Program-made: the position numbers and the translations under genes | From: Pseudomonas graminis | GTDB lineage: Bacteria; Pseudomonadota; Gammaproteobacteria; Pseudomonadales; Pseudomonadaceae | Reading direction: 5' to 3' | DNA length: 64,000 bases | NCBI RefSeq assembly: GCF_013201545.1 | Contig: NZ_CP053746.1 | Coordinates: forward strand, 3,610,501 to 3,674,500 | Part shown: piece by piece, positions 45,675 through 55,600 of the stretch | Numbering within the stretch: position 1 is the first letter of the stretch | Layout of the letters: every line of letters starts with the position of its first letter | The notes under the pieces: model-generated | Told to the model about the DNA's origin: nothing | Databases searched by the model: none | What the model saw: the letters and a program-made list of their open reading frames with translations, nothing else

Positions 45675-48600
45675 TTAAGCCGATTTTTTGGATGGCGGTG
45701 GGGTCAAGCGTTCGAACAGCGCCTCCAGCGTGGCGAAGCGCTCCTCGGGGCGCTCCATCGGCACCATGAATTTGAACAGCGTGGCGCCTTCGAACTTGTA
45801 GCGTTTGGGCTGGCTCTGGATCAGCTTGATCAGTGTCAGCGGGTCGACCGGGGTTTCCGCCGCGAATTCGATGCGCCCACCCTGGGGACCGGCGTCGACT
45901 TTCTTGATGCCCAGTTGCTCGGCCTTCAACTTCAGCGACGTCAGGCGCACCAGATTCTTGGTGGGCTCGGGCAACAGACCGAAGCGGTCGATCATCTCGA
46001 CCTGCAGGTCCTTGAGACCCTCTTCGTCGGCGGCGTTGGCAATGCGCTTGTACAGAATCAGGCGCGTATGAACGTCCGGCAAATAGGCCTCGGGAATCAG
46101 CCCCGGCACCCGCAGATTGACCTCCGGACCGCCACCCAGCGGCTGGTCGAGGTTCGGCTGCTCGCCCTTGCGGATCGACTTCACCGCGCGTTCGAGCATT
46201 TCCATATAGAGGGTGAAGCCCACCGCCTGAATCTGCCCGCTCTGGCCGTCGCCGAGCAGCTCGCCGGCGCCCCGGATTTCCAGGTCGTTGGTGGCGAGCA
46301 CGAAGCCTGCGCCGAGGTCCTGGGTGTTGGCGATCGCCTCCAGACGCTTTTCGGCATCCGGGGTGATCTGCTTGCGCGGCGGCGTCAGCAGGTAGGCGTA
46401 CGCCTGGTGGTGACTGCGCCCGACCCGGCCGCGCAACTGGTGCAGCTGGGCCAGACCGAATTTGTCGGCGCGCTCAATGATGATGGTGTTGGCGCTCGGC
46501 ACGTCGATGCCGGTCTCGATGATGGTCGAGGCGATCAGCACGTTGAACCGCTTGTGGTAGAAGTCGCTCATCACCTGTTCGAGATCGCGCTCGTGCATCT
46601 GCCCGTGGCCGATGCCGATGCGCGCTTCCGGCACCAGTTCGGCCAGATCGGCCGCGCATTTTTCGATGGTCTTCACGTCGTTGTGCAGGTAGTACACCTG
46701 ACCGCCGCGCAGCAACTCACGCAGCAACGCCTCTTTGACAGTCGGCTTGTTCTGCTCCATGACGAAGGTGCGCACCGACAGACGACGCGCCGGCGGGGTG
46801 GCGATGATCGACAGGTCACGCATGCCGGCCACGGCCATGTTCAAGGTGCGCGGGATCGGCGTCGCGGTGAGGGTCAAAATGTCGACTTCGCTGCGCAGGG
46901 CCTTGAGCTGTTCCTTCTGACGCACACCGAAGCGGTGCTCTTCGTCGATGATCACCAGCCCTAGGTTTTTGATCTTGACGTCGTCCTGCAGCAACTTGTG
47001 GGTGCCGATGACGATGTCAATCTTGCCCTCAGCCAGATCGGCCACGGCCGCATTGATTTCTTTCGCCGATTTGAAGCGGCTCATGACTTCGACCGTCACC
47101 GGCCAGTCAGCGAAGCGGTCGCGGAAACTGTTGTAGTGCTGCTGGGCGAGAAGGGTGGTCGGCACCAGAATCGCCACCTGGCGGCCGCCGTGCACGGCGA
47201 TGAACGCCGCGCGCATGGCCACTTCGGTCTTGCCGAAACCGACGTCGCCGCAGACCAGACGGTCCATGGGCTTGGGCGCGAGCATGTCGGCGCGCACGGC
47301 CTCGATGGTGGTCTGCTGGTCCGGGGTTTCTTCGAACGGGAAGCCGGCGCTGAAGGTGTCGTAGTCCAGCTTCGGATCGGCGAAGGCATACCCTTCGCGT
47401 GCCGCGCGGCGGGCATAGATATCGAGGAGCTCGGCGGCCACATCGCGCACCTGTTCGGCGGCCTTGCGCTTGGCTTTCTGCCAGGCTTCCGAACCCAGAC
47501 GGTGCAGGGGCGCAAGCTCGTCATCGCTGCCGGTGTAGCGAGCGATCAGGTGCAGGTTGGCCACCGGCACGTACAGCTTGGCTTCCTCGGCGTAGGCCAG
47601 CATGAGGAACTCGGCGACCTGGTTCTCTACCTCCAGCGTTGCCAGCCCCAGGTAACGGCCGACCCCGTGGTCGATGTGCACCACCGGGGCGCCTTCACGC
47701 AGCTCGGCGAGGTTCTTGATCACGGCATCGCTGGCGTGACTGTCGGCGCGCTTGTCGCGGCGACGACGCTGCATCACCCGCTGGCCGAACAACGGGCTTT
47801 CCGCTACCAGCGCCAGCGCCGGCTCTTCCAGCACCAGACCTTCGTCCAGCGGCGCGATGGTGATCGCCAGACGCTCCTTGCTGTCGACGAACTCCTGCCA
47901 GCTGTCCAGGGTTTTCGGGCGCAGCTTCAGGCGTTCGAGCAGCTCCAGCAACACTTCACGGCGACCGGCGGATTCGGCAGTAAACAGCACGCGTCCCGGG
48001 AACTCGCCGAGGAACTTCGACAGCGCCGCCAGCGGTTGATTTGCCTTGGCTTCGATGGCCAGATCCGGCAGAACCTGCGCCGGAAAACGCTCGCGACCGA
48101 CGCCGCTTTCGACGTCGTCCTGGCTCGCGACCACACGGGGCCAGTTTTTCAGGCGGGCAAAGCAATCGTCCACCGGCAGGAACAGCTCGGCCGGCGGCAG
48201 CAACGGCCGCTCGGGATCGACCCGGCGTTCTTCATAGCGGTTGCGCACGTCCTTCCAGAAGGTCTCGGCCGCCGCTTCGATCCCTGGCATCGAGAACACC
48301 TGGGTGTCCTGGGGCAGGTAATCGAACAGCGTGGAGGTTTCTTCGAAAAACAACGGAATGTAGTACTCGATACCGGCCGGCGTGATGCCGCTGTTCAAGT
48401 CCTGAAAGATCGGGCTGCGCCGGAAGTCCACGTCAAAGCGTTCGCGGAAACGCGCCTTGAAACGCGTCACCGCTTCCTTCTGCAGCGGGAATTCTTTCGC
48501 CGGCAACAGACGCACCGAATCGACCTTGTCGATGGAGCGCTGGGTTTCCGGCTCGAAGGTGCGCAGGGTTTCGATCTCGTCATCGAACAGGTCGATGCGG

Positions 48601-49139
48601 TAAGGCAGTTTGCTGCCCATCGGAAACAGGTCGATCAGCGCGCCACGGACGGTGAACTCACCGTGCTCATACACCGTGTCAACGTAACGATAACCGCTGG
48701 CTTCAAGGCGGGTGCGCATGGCGTCGACGTCGAGCTTCTGGCCCACGTCGAGGACCAGGCTGCTGCCCAGCAGGAAACTGGTCGGCGCCAGACGGTGCAG
48801 GGCGGTAGTGATCGGCACCACCAGCACGCCGTGCACCAGTTCCGGCAGCCGGTAAAGGCTGGCGATGCGCTGGGAGATGATGTCCTGATGGGGCGAAAAC
48901 AGGTCGTAGGGCAGGGTTTCCCAATCGGGAAAATGCAGGACCGGGAGCTCGGGGGCGAAAAACTTCAGTTCCTGTTCCAGGCGCTCGGCGCTCTGGCTGT
49001 CTGCGGTGAGCAGCAGAGTGAAGCGTTTAGCGGCGCTGGCAGCCTCGGCAATGGCGAGACTCAGGGCGGCACCGGGGAGGTTACCCCAATGTTGTTTGCC
49101 TGCTGCAGCAGGCAGAATCGGTAGGCGCAGAACGGGCAC
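45675..49139 (-). CDS. mfd: Transcription-repair coupling factor
   Basis: A 1154-residue SF2 translocase that removes stalled RNA polymerase and recruits UvrA. The order is as expected: UvrB-like N-terminal module (TADSQSAERLEQELKFF and PDWETLPYD), polymerase-interacting domain around residue 500 (VVHIDHGVGRYLG), translocase with GDVGFGKTEVAMRAAF around 640 and DEEHRFG around 742, and a TRG-type end. The start is GTG 49139 with GGAG 11 bases upstream. It is divergent from gap, the same order as in P. aeruginosa. Confidence 0.96.
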   Translation of the reverse strand: MPVLRLPILPAAAGKQHWGNLPGAALSLAIAEAASAAKRFTLLLTADSQSAERLEQELKFFAPELPVLHFPDWETLPYDLFSPHQDIISQRIASLYRLPELVHGVLVVPITTALHRLAPTSFLLGSSLVLDVGQKLDVDAMRTRLEASGYRYVDTVYEHGEFTVRGALIDLFPMGSKLPYRIDLFDDEIETLRTFEPETQRSIDKVDSVRLLPAKEFPLQKEAVTRFKARFRERFDVDFRRSPIFQDLNSGITPAGIEYYIPLFFEETSTLFDYLPQDTQVFSMPGIEAAAETFWKDVRNRYEERRVDPERPLLPPAELFLPVDDCFARLKNWPRVVASQDDVESGVGRERFPAQVLPDLAIEAKANQPLAALSKFLGEFPGRVLFTAESAGRREVLLELLERLKLRPKTLDSWQEFVDSKERLAITIAPLDEGLVLEEPALALVAESPLFGQRVMQRRRRDKRADSHASDAVIKNLAELREGAPVVHIDHGVGRYLGLATLEVENQVAEFLMLAYAEEAKLYVPVANLHLIARYTGSDDELAPLHRLGSEAWQKAKRKAAEQVRDVAAELLDIYARRAAREGYAFADPKLDYDTFSAGFPFEETPDQQTTIEAVRADMLAPKPMDRLVCGDVGFGKTEVAMRAAFIAVHGGRQVAILVPTTLLAQQHYNSFRDRFADWPVTVEVMSRFKSAKEINAAVADLAEGKIDIVIGTHKLLQDDVKIKNLGLVIIDEEHRFGVRQKEQLKALRSEVDILTLTATPIPRTLNMAVAGMRDLSIIATPPARRLSVRTFVMEQNKPTVKEALLRELLRGGQVYYLHNDVKTIEKCAADLAELVPEARIGIGHGQMHERDLEQVMSDFYHKRFNVLIASTIIETGIDVPSANTIIIERADKFGLAQLHQLRGRVGRSHHQAYAYLLTPPRKQITPDAEKRLEAIANTQDLGAGFVLATNDLEIRGAGELLGDGQSGQIQAVGFTLYMEMLERAVKSIRKGEQPNLDQPLGGGPEVNLRVPGLIPEAYLPDVHTRLILYKRIANAADEEGLKDLQVEMIDRFGLLPEPTKNLVRLTSLKLKAEQLGIKKVDAGPQGGRIEFAAETPVDPLTLIKLIQSQPKRYKFEGATLFKFMVPMERPEERFATLEALFERLTPPPSKKSA

Positions 49140-49255
49140 GGAAGTTAAAGCTCCAGGCGTTGCGGCAAAGCCGGGGAGTGTAACTAATCCGCAGAGACGC
49201 TGTCAGTTTTGTGCGCTCGCAATTATGTAGTGCTCCAGGTCGTGGAAAGTCTGGA

Positions 49256-49284
49256 TTGCTCATAAACAAAGGCCTGTGCATAAT
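49256..49284 (+). promoter_or_regulatory. Candidate sigma-70 promoter of gap
   Basis: TTGCTC (49256-49261), 17-base spacer, CATAAT (49279-49284), about 40 bases before the gap start. Confidence 0.55.
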
Positions 49285-49323
49285 GTAGTCCCTTTTTTCA
49301 GCCCCTACATGTGGAAGGTTCCC

Positions 49324-50772
49324 GTGACTCAGAAGCCCGACCAGTGTCTTGGTGAATGGATCGATCGTGAAGCCCTCGCCGAGGCGATGATCCCGCTTAT
49401 CGGTCAGCTCTACCGCAATAATAATGTGGTGAGTTCGATCTATGGCCGCAGCCTGATCAACCGTTCAGTCATCGCGATTCTCAAAGCACACCGCTTTGCG
49501 CGTCACCGCCAGGCCGACGCCAGCGAGTTGTCCGTACACGAGACATTCCCCCTCGTCAAAGCCATGAGCGAGCTCAAACTGGGCGCCGCTTCGGTGGACC
49601 TGGGCAAGCTGGCGGTTAAGTACAAGGCCGAGGCCAATGGCCGCACCCCTGAAGAGTTCGTCCGCGAAGAAATGGCCGAAATCATCGGTCAGCAGAACTC
49701 CGGCGAGCGCAAAGGCACTGACGTCGTGCTGTACGGCTTCGGTCGCATCGGTCGTCTGCTGGCACGCATCCTGATCGAAAAAACCGGTGGCGGCGACGGC
49801 CTGCGTCTGCGCGCCATCGTGGTCCGCAAGGGCGCTGAAAACGATCTGGTCAAGCGCGCAAGCCTGCTGCGCCGTGACTCGGTCCACGGTCCTTTCGACG
49901 GCACCATCACCATCGATGAAGCCAACAACACCATCTGCGCCAACGGCAACCTGATTCAGGTGATCTACGCCAAGAACCCGGCCGAGGTGGATTACACCCA
50001 ATACGGTATCAAGGACGCGCTGCTGGTCGACAACACCGGCGTATGGCGTGACGCCGACGGCCTGGGCCAGCACCTGCAATGCCCGGGTATTGATCGCGTG
50101 GTCCTGACCGCACCGGGCAAGGGCAAGTTGAAGAACATCGTGCACGGCATCAACCACCAGCAGATCACCGCCGATGACAAGATCATCTCCGCGGCATCCT
50201 GCACCACCAACGCCATCGTGCCAGTGCTCAAGGCAGTCAACGACAAGTTCGGCATCGTCAACGGTCACGTTGAAACGGTTCACTCGTATACCAACGACCA
50301 GAACCTGATCGACAACTTCCACAAGGGCGATCGCCGTGGCCGCAGCGCCGCGCTGAACATGGTTATCACCGAAACCGGCGCGGCCACCGCTGCAGCGAAG
50401 GCGCTGCCTGAGCTGGCTGGCAAGCTGACCGGTAACGCGATCCGCGTTCCAACGCCGAACGTCTCGATGGCCATCCTCAACCTGAACCTGGGGACGGCCA
50501 CCACCCGCGAAGAGATGAACGAGTACCTGCGCCACACCGCGCTGTATTCCGATCTGCACAAACAGATCGACTTCGTGAACTCCCTGGAAGTGGTCTCCAC
50601 CGACTTCGTCGGCTCGCGTTACGCCGGCGTCGTCGATGCTGAAGCGACTATCGCCATGGATAACCGCGTTGTGCTCTACGTCTGGTACGACAACGAGTTT
50701 GGCTATAGCTGCCAGGTGGTCCGCGTGATGGAAGAAATGACCGGGGTCAACCCGCCAGCTTTCCCGAAGTAG
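49324..50772 (+). CDS. gap: Glyceraldehyde-3-phosphate dehydrogenase, N-terminally extended type
   Basis: A 482-residue GAPDH with an extra N-terminal helical domain of about 130 residues before the Rossmann fold (VVLYGFGRIGRLLARIL). Catalytic Cys lies in SAASCTTNAIVPVLK. Related large GAPDH proteins in Pseudomonas are linked to gluconeogenic or NADP-dependent use. GTG 49324 is chosen because GGAAGG ends 5 bases before it; ATG 49309 upstream in frame has no ribosome-binding site but would add MWKVP. It is divergent from mfd and ends at a strong terminator. Confidence 0.93.
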   Translation: MTQKPDQCLGEWIDREALAEAMIPLIGQLYRNNNVVSSIYGRSLINRSVIAILKAHRFARHRQADASELSVHETFPLVKAMSELKLGAASVDLGKLAVKYKAEANGRTPEEFVREEMAEIIGQQNSGERKGTDVVLYGFGRIGRLLARILIEKTGGGDGLRLRAIVVRKGAENDLVKRASLLRRDSVHGPFDGTITIDEANNTICANGNLIQVIYAKNPAEVDYTQYGIKDALLVDNTGVWRDADGLGQHLQCPGIDRVVLTAPGKGKLKNIVHGINHQQITADDKIISAASCTTNAIVPVLKAVNDKFGIVNGHVETVHSYTNDQNLIDNFHKGDRRGRSAALNMVITETGAATAAAKALPELAGKLTGNAIRVPTPNVSMAILNLNLGTATTREEMNEYLRHTALYSDLHKQIDFVNSLEVVSTDFVGSRYAGVVDAEATIAMDNRVVLYVWYDNEFGYSCQVVRVMEEMTGVNPPAFPK

Positions 50773-50800
50773 GTTGAAAGCAGCGGTAAGCGGTAAGCCT

Positions 50801-50821
50801 CAAGCTGCAAGCTGCAAGCCG
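50801..50821. repeat. Short heptamer repeat CAAGCTG
   Basis: Two perfect CAAGCTG units plus one variant (CAAGCCG), following gap. Diverged copies lie again at 51028-51060. Confidence 0.6.
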
Positions 50822-50835
50822 AACTGCGAAGTAAA

Positions 50836-50864
50836 AAAACGCCCCGACTGGTTCGGGGCGTTTT
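50836..50864. terminator. gap terminator
   Basis: AAAACGCCCCGA (50836-50847) and TCGGGGCGTTTT (50853-50864) form a 12-bp stem with a 5-base loop. It could work in both directions. Confidence 0.9.
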
Positions 50865-50919
50865 CATGTGTGAGCAAATCCAGCGAACTGGCAGAAATCC
50901 CGAGGCGACCCACGATCCT

Positions 50920-50942
50920 GTGGGAGCGAGCTTGCTCGCGAA
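50920..50942 (+). repeat. REP element (GTGGGAGC family), single copy
   Basis: Identical to the element at 8605-8627, placed between two nearly identical terminators. Confidence 0.85.
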
Positions 50943-50989
50943 GGCTGACTGTCAATCACCAGAGAAAGTGGCCGTGTCATCTGGAAACA

Positions 50990-51021
50990 AAAACGCCCCG
51001 AATTAATCGGGGCGTTTTTTT
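50990..51021. terminator. Terminator of the MHS transporter gene
   Basis: AAAACGCCCCGA (50990-51001) and TCGGGGCGTTTTTTT (51007-51021): the same stem as the gap terminator with a different loop. On the minus strand it terminates the transporter gene. Confidence 0.85.
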
Positions 51022-51073
51022 GCTTGAGCTTATGGCTTGAAGCTTGAAGCTTGCCGCTTACTGCTCTCGGCGA

Positions 51074-52366
51074 TCAGCCGACCGCCGTCACGCCTTGAAT
51101 CCGCGTCTGACCCTTGCGGAACAGCACGAGCGTGGCGATCAGGCCCAGCACTGCCGCGCCGCTTAGCCAGATGCCCGGTGCGGCTTTGTTGTCCAGCACG
51201 TGAATCAGGTACGTACAGGCCGCCGGCGTGAAACCGCCGAACGTCGCGGTCGCCAGGCTGTAAGCCAGGGAGAAGCCGGTGGTACGCACTTCGACCGGCA
51301 TGATTTCGGTCAGTGAAACCACCATCGCGCCGTTGTACGACCCGTACAGGAAGGACAGCCACAGCTCGACCATCAGCAGGTTGCCAAAACTCGGGTTGGC
51401 GGTCAGCCAGGACAGGGCAGGGTACGCCGTGATGATTGCCAGAATGGTCGCCGCCAGCAGCAGAGGCTTGCGGCCGATCCGGTCCGACAGTGCGCCCATC
51501 ACCGGCAGCCAGATGAAGTTGGAAATACCCACGCAGACCGTTACCAGCAGGCTGTCCAGATCAGACAGGTGCAGCTCGTTTTTGCCGAACGTCGGGGTGT
51601 AAGCGGTAATCAGGTAAAACGACACGGTGGTCATGACCACCAGCGCCATGCCGGCGATGACCAGACCGAAGTTCTGACCGATCGACTTGACCACTTCGCC
51701 CAGGCTTGGGCGGTGGTGTTGGGCACGAGCTTCGAACTCGGGGGTTTCTTCCAGCGAACGGCGAATCACGAAGATCGCCGGAACGATCAGGCAGCCGATC
51801 AGGAACGGCACACGCCAGCCCCATTGACCCATGTCTTCCGGGCTCAGCCAGTGGTTCAGGCCAACACCCAAAAGACCGGCGAAAACCACTGCCGCCTGTT
51901 GGCTAGCCGACTGCCAGCTAACGAAGAAGCCCTTGCGGCCCGGCGTGGAAATCTCCGCCAGGTACACCGACACACCGCCCAGCTCAACCCCGGCCGAGAA
52001 GCCTTGCAGGAGACGCCCGATCAGCACCAGCAGCGGCGCGGCGACGCCCAAGGTCGCGTAGCCCGGCACGCAGGCGATCAATACCGTACCCATGGCCATC
52101 ATCGCCAAGGTAATCACCAGGCCTTTTTTCCGGCCGTGGTGGTCGATGTATGCACCGAGGAAGATGGCACCCAGCGGGCGCATGAGGAAGCCGGCGCCGA
52201 AGGTCGCCAGCGACAGCATCAAGGATGCGAATTCACTGTCGGCGGGGAAGAAGGTTTTGGCGATGGCCGTGGCGTAGAAGCCGTAGACCATGAAGTCAAA
52301 CATTTCAAGGAAGTTGCCGCTGACAACGCGAAATATCGCCTTGCCTTTGCCCGTGTTCGAGGCCAT
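51074..52366 (-). CDS. MFS transporter, metabolite:H+ symporter (citrate/tricarballylate-like)
   Basis: A 430-residue twelve-helix major facilitator of the MHS group. Typical segments: [19 protein letters not shown] near residue 19, [20 protein letters not shown] near 62, [19 protein letters not shown] near 119, and [11 protein letters not shown] near 290. Citrate and tricarballylate permeases share the EMFDF and GRKKGL features, so a di- or tricarboxylate substrate is likely but not proven. It is convergent with gap. Confidence 0.86.
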   Translation of the reverse strand: MASNTGKGKAIFRVVSGNFLEMFDFMVYGFYATAIAKTFFPADSEFASLMLSLATFGAGFLMRPLGAIFLGAYIDHHGRKKGLVITLAMMAMGTVLIACVPGYATLGVAAPLLVLIGRLLQGFSAGVELGGVSVYLAEISTPGRKGFFVSWQSASQQAAVVFAGLLGVGLNHWLSPEDMGQWGWRVPFLIGCLIVPAIFVIRRSLEETPEFEARAQHHRPSLGEVVKSIGQNFGLVIAGMALVVMTTVSFYLITAYTPTFGKNELHLSDLDSLLVTVCVGISNFIWLPVMGALSDRIGRKPLLLAATILAIITAYPALSWLTANPSFGNLLMVELWLSFLYGSYNGAMVVSLTEIMPVEVRTTGFSLAYSLATATFGGFTPAACTYLIHVLDNKAAPGIWLSGAAVLGLIATLVLFRKGQTRIQGVTAVG

Positions 52367-52663
52367 CTGGAATTACTCGCTTAAGCTGTCTAGCTGGGGG
52401 GATCCGTTATATTTATGCGTCCTCTGCTGCGGCGCCCGCGCTTGGCCTTGGGCGCCCCAGATTTGTAACGATATGTGTAAAGCTGGCGGTTGGCAATCAG
52501 AACGCCCTGCGCATCGACCACGGACGTCCCGCTGCACCCGCGCAAAAAACAATATCTATGTATTCCACCTACGGACTCGTTGCCGGTTTAACTCCCCGCA
52601 AATCTGCTCAGTGCCCACAGGCCGCTGAGCGCTTCTTCATCCCTTGCACGAGTTAACTGGCAA
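52367..52663. other. Intergenic region before the toxin-like gene
   Basis: 297 bases between divergent genes; both promoters should lie here. The right half is lower in GC than the flanks. No repeat or small gene is evident, and no strong Shine-Dalgarno precedes ATG 52664. Confidence 0.4.
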
Positions 52664-55600
52664 ATGAGCCCAACCTTTGACCTGATCGCTGTGGTTTCAC
52701 AGCGCCCGACGTTGCATGACGTCGCGCTTCGGCAGCTGCATGCCGCACTGCAACGACAATTCCCGAACCTTGAAATCGATCCCGAGATTTGCGTCATCAC
52801 CCGAACCGCCTCCGATGGCAGTCAGCGCACGGAAACGCTGTTCAGAAATCTGCAGCAGGCATTCCTGACGGGCAAGACTCCACTCTGGCGCTCCGAGACC
52901 AACACACTTGTCATCGATCCCGCCGTACAGGACGCGACCCCGACGCCCATCGATTTCGATCAGCTGAATATTCTGGTCGATACGGTTGCTCTGGCGCTGA
53001 ACGAACAGTTCCAGCAGGCGCTGATGGATTTCTGGGAAGCGCCGACTGCCGATGGGCAGAGCCCTTGGGCGGGGCTGTCTGATGCACTGAAGAAGGGCTA
53101 TCTGCGAGCGTTGAACGACACCCCGGCGCTGCACAAAAACGAGGGCGATTTCCTTCGTCCCATCGCTTATTTTCCCGACCAGACCCAACGCAATTTCATG
53201 CTGAGTATCGACAAGGTCCATGCGGACGATGTCGTTCGTGCCTGCATCCCCCAGGCAGTGGATGCTTCCTCACCGGCGTCAGTGCTGCCCGTGCTGGCAG
53301 CGACCGGCGTGTGGGGCGGCACGGAGATGTTTTTCACTTGGCAGTCGCCGGGTGTCATCGTCAGGCATGGTTCGCTGGCTGATCTGATGGCCAGCCTCGG
53401 TAGGTCTCCGTCAGCCACCCAGGCCGAGGCCTGGACGCTGCGCGAGGTTGAGGGTGACCTGTTCAGTGCGCTGGCCCAGTCGATGCTGGCCCTCCAGCTG
53501 CAGCAGGTTGCCCGACTTGACCACCCCGACGCTGAGGATTTTGCCGAGCTCGATCGCCGTATGGCCGCCGCTACCGACATCACGCCTTTTCTGCTCCCCG
53601 TCGTTCCGGGCCTGGAAAGCCCCGAAACGCTTCCAGACTGGTTGCGCAAGGCCAGCGTCGCCGACCGCATGGATTTCAGCCGTCGAATGATTGCGTTGGC
53701 GAGCGCTCCAGCGGGCGCAGCAAGCACGTTCAACGAAGACATTCCGCCGTTGCTCGATTACGCCAGTCAGCAACTGCAGCGCGAAATGCTCGCCGATCAC
53801 CCGGAGGCCGCAGATCTGCTGATCGCCGATCTGGACGTCGTTATCCGCAAAGTGGTCGCCGCCGCGATTCCCGGCGGTGGTCAGGTGGTCACCGCAGGCC
53901 TGGTCGAACCGGTCCGCATGAGCCTCGCCGAGTTTGCGCTGGAGAATCTTTCCGGCGAGCCGGCCGGTGCACTGCAGGTGGTGCACAGGGACGGCACCCC
54001 AGCGCCTGACTGGTTCAGCGCCGATTATCTGCGGCTGCTGGTGTGTCAGGTGGACATCGGCCGCCACTACCCAGCGCTGCTGAAACGGGTGCTGGTCACT
54101 GACCCCGACGAGTCCGCCAGGCGCCAGGCGGCGTACATCGACCCGCTTCGTGCTCAACTGCCCCTGCAGGCGCTGGAGCTGAAAATCCGTCACGAGGCGC
54201 ATTTTTGTGACAGCGCCTATCAGCGTGTGGCCGCCCTCGTGCAGCCTCCGGAGCAACGCCCTTCAGCGCTGCGCGACACGACCCTGCGTCCGCTGGCCTT
54301 CCTCGCAACGGTTGGCAGGACGGCCGATGTGGTCGCAAACACCTTCGTGATCAGTGACCGCGATACGGCCGCGGGCCCGGTGGTGCTGTATCGACCGTTT
54401 TCCCGTCAGTCGCTGATCGAATTCGAATCCTGGGGCGCCCTGCGCGCGGCCATCGTCGAACCCGGAGAGCTTCAGGACGACGTACTGACCTGGATGGACG
54501 ATCACGCGCGGCAGGTGTACGCCAATGGCGGCTTCGATCAGCCGCACATCGTGCGCTTCGGCCAGGGTTCGGAGTTCGCGCCGCTGGAGACACCACCGCC
54601 TGCACAGCTGGCCGTCGACGAGGTCGTCGGCGACCCGCTGGTTGCACTGTTCAAGGCCAATGCAGCAGCGCTGGTCGAGCTGGCGGACAGGCAGTCCACC
54701 TCCAACGCAGAAAGTCGCTGGGCCTTGCTCAAGCGCGGTGGCTGGCTGGCGCTGGAGACCCTCATGCCGTTTGTCTCCGGCCCCGTCGGCAATGCGCTGT
54801 GGCTGGTGCAGATGATGAACGAGGCGCAAGGGGCCCTGGCCTCTGAGCGCAATGCCACTGACCGTGATCGTGAAGAATCCATGGGCAATTTACTGCTCAC
54901 CGTGGCGATGTTGCTGCTGCATAGCACCCAGGCTAATCGTGTCCTCCCGGCGCGCGGGCGATCAGCAGGGGTAGCTCGGCCGAATCTGGCAGACCTGCTG
55001 GCTGCACCCAGTCCGACCCTTGCCCCGGAGCCAACGCCTGTAGCAGAGCCCGACCCGCTGCCCGGCACAGTGAGAACCCAACTGGATTTTTCCTGGTCGC
55101 GCGCCGATCTGAGCCTCACGGCTGCCCAGCAGGTTGCGCTGCAGGCGTTTGAAGTCCGGCCAGCGCCTTTGCTGCCGGAGCCATCAGGCGCCGCTGGCAC
55201 CCAAGGGCTGTATAAGCTGAATGGCGCGTGGTACGCGCGCATTGATGGTGCGGTGTACAGGGTTCAGGTGAGCGACCACGTGCAGATTATCGACCCGCGA
55301 AACGATGAACTCACCGGGCCCTGGCTTGCGCGTGAGAGTGAGGTCTGGCGTCTCGACCTTGGGCTGCGCCTTCGCGGCGGCGGCCCCAAGCGCAGCGCCC
55401 GGCAACTCGCGCTGGAAAACGCCGCCCGACTCAAGCTGGCCATCGCGGAAAAGTCCGAGCTGCTCAAGCGCCAGAACGATCTTTACATCAGGATTGTGGA
55501 GAACGACAACCGTATCGATGCCCTGCCGCTCGAAAGGCACCATGAGATCACTTCGTTGCTGGAAACAGACATCCGCGCCGTGATGGAGATCATCGACCGC

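Noticed and set aside
46998..49124. A 708-codon open frame antisense to mfd
   Set aside because: It is a shadow of the highly biased mfd coding sequence with low-complexity His/Gln/Arg-rich translation and no family features.
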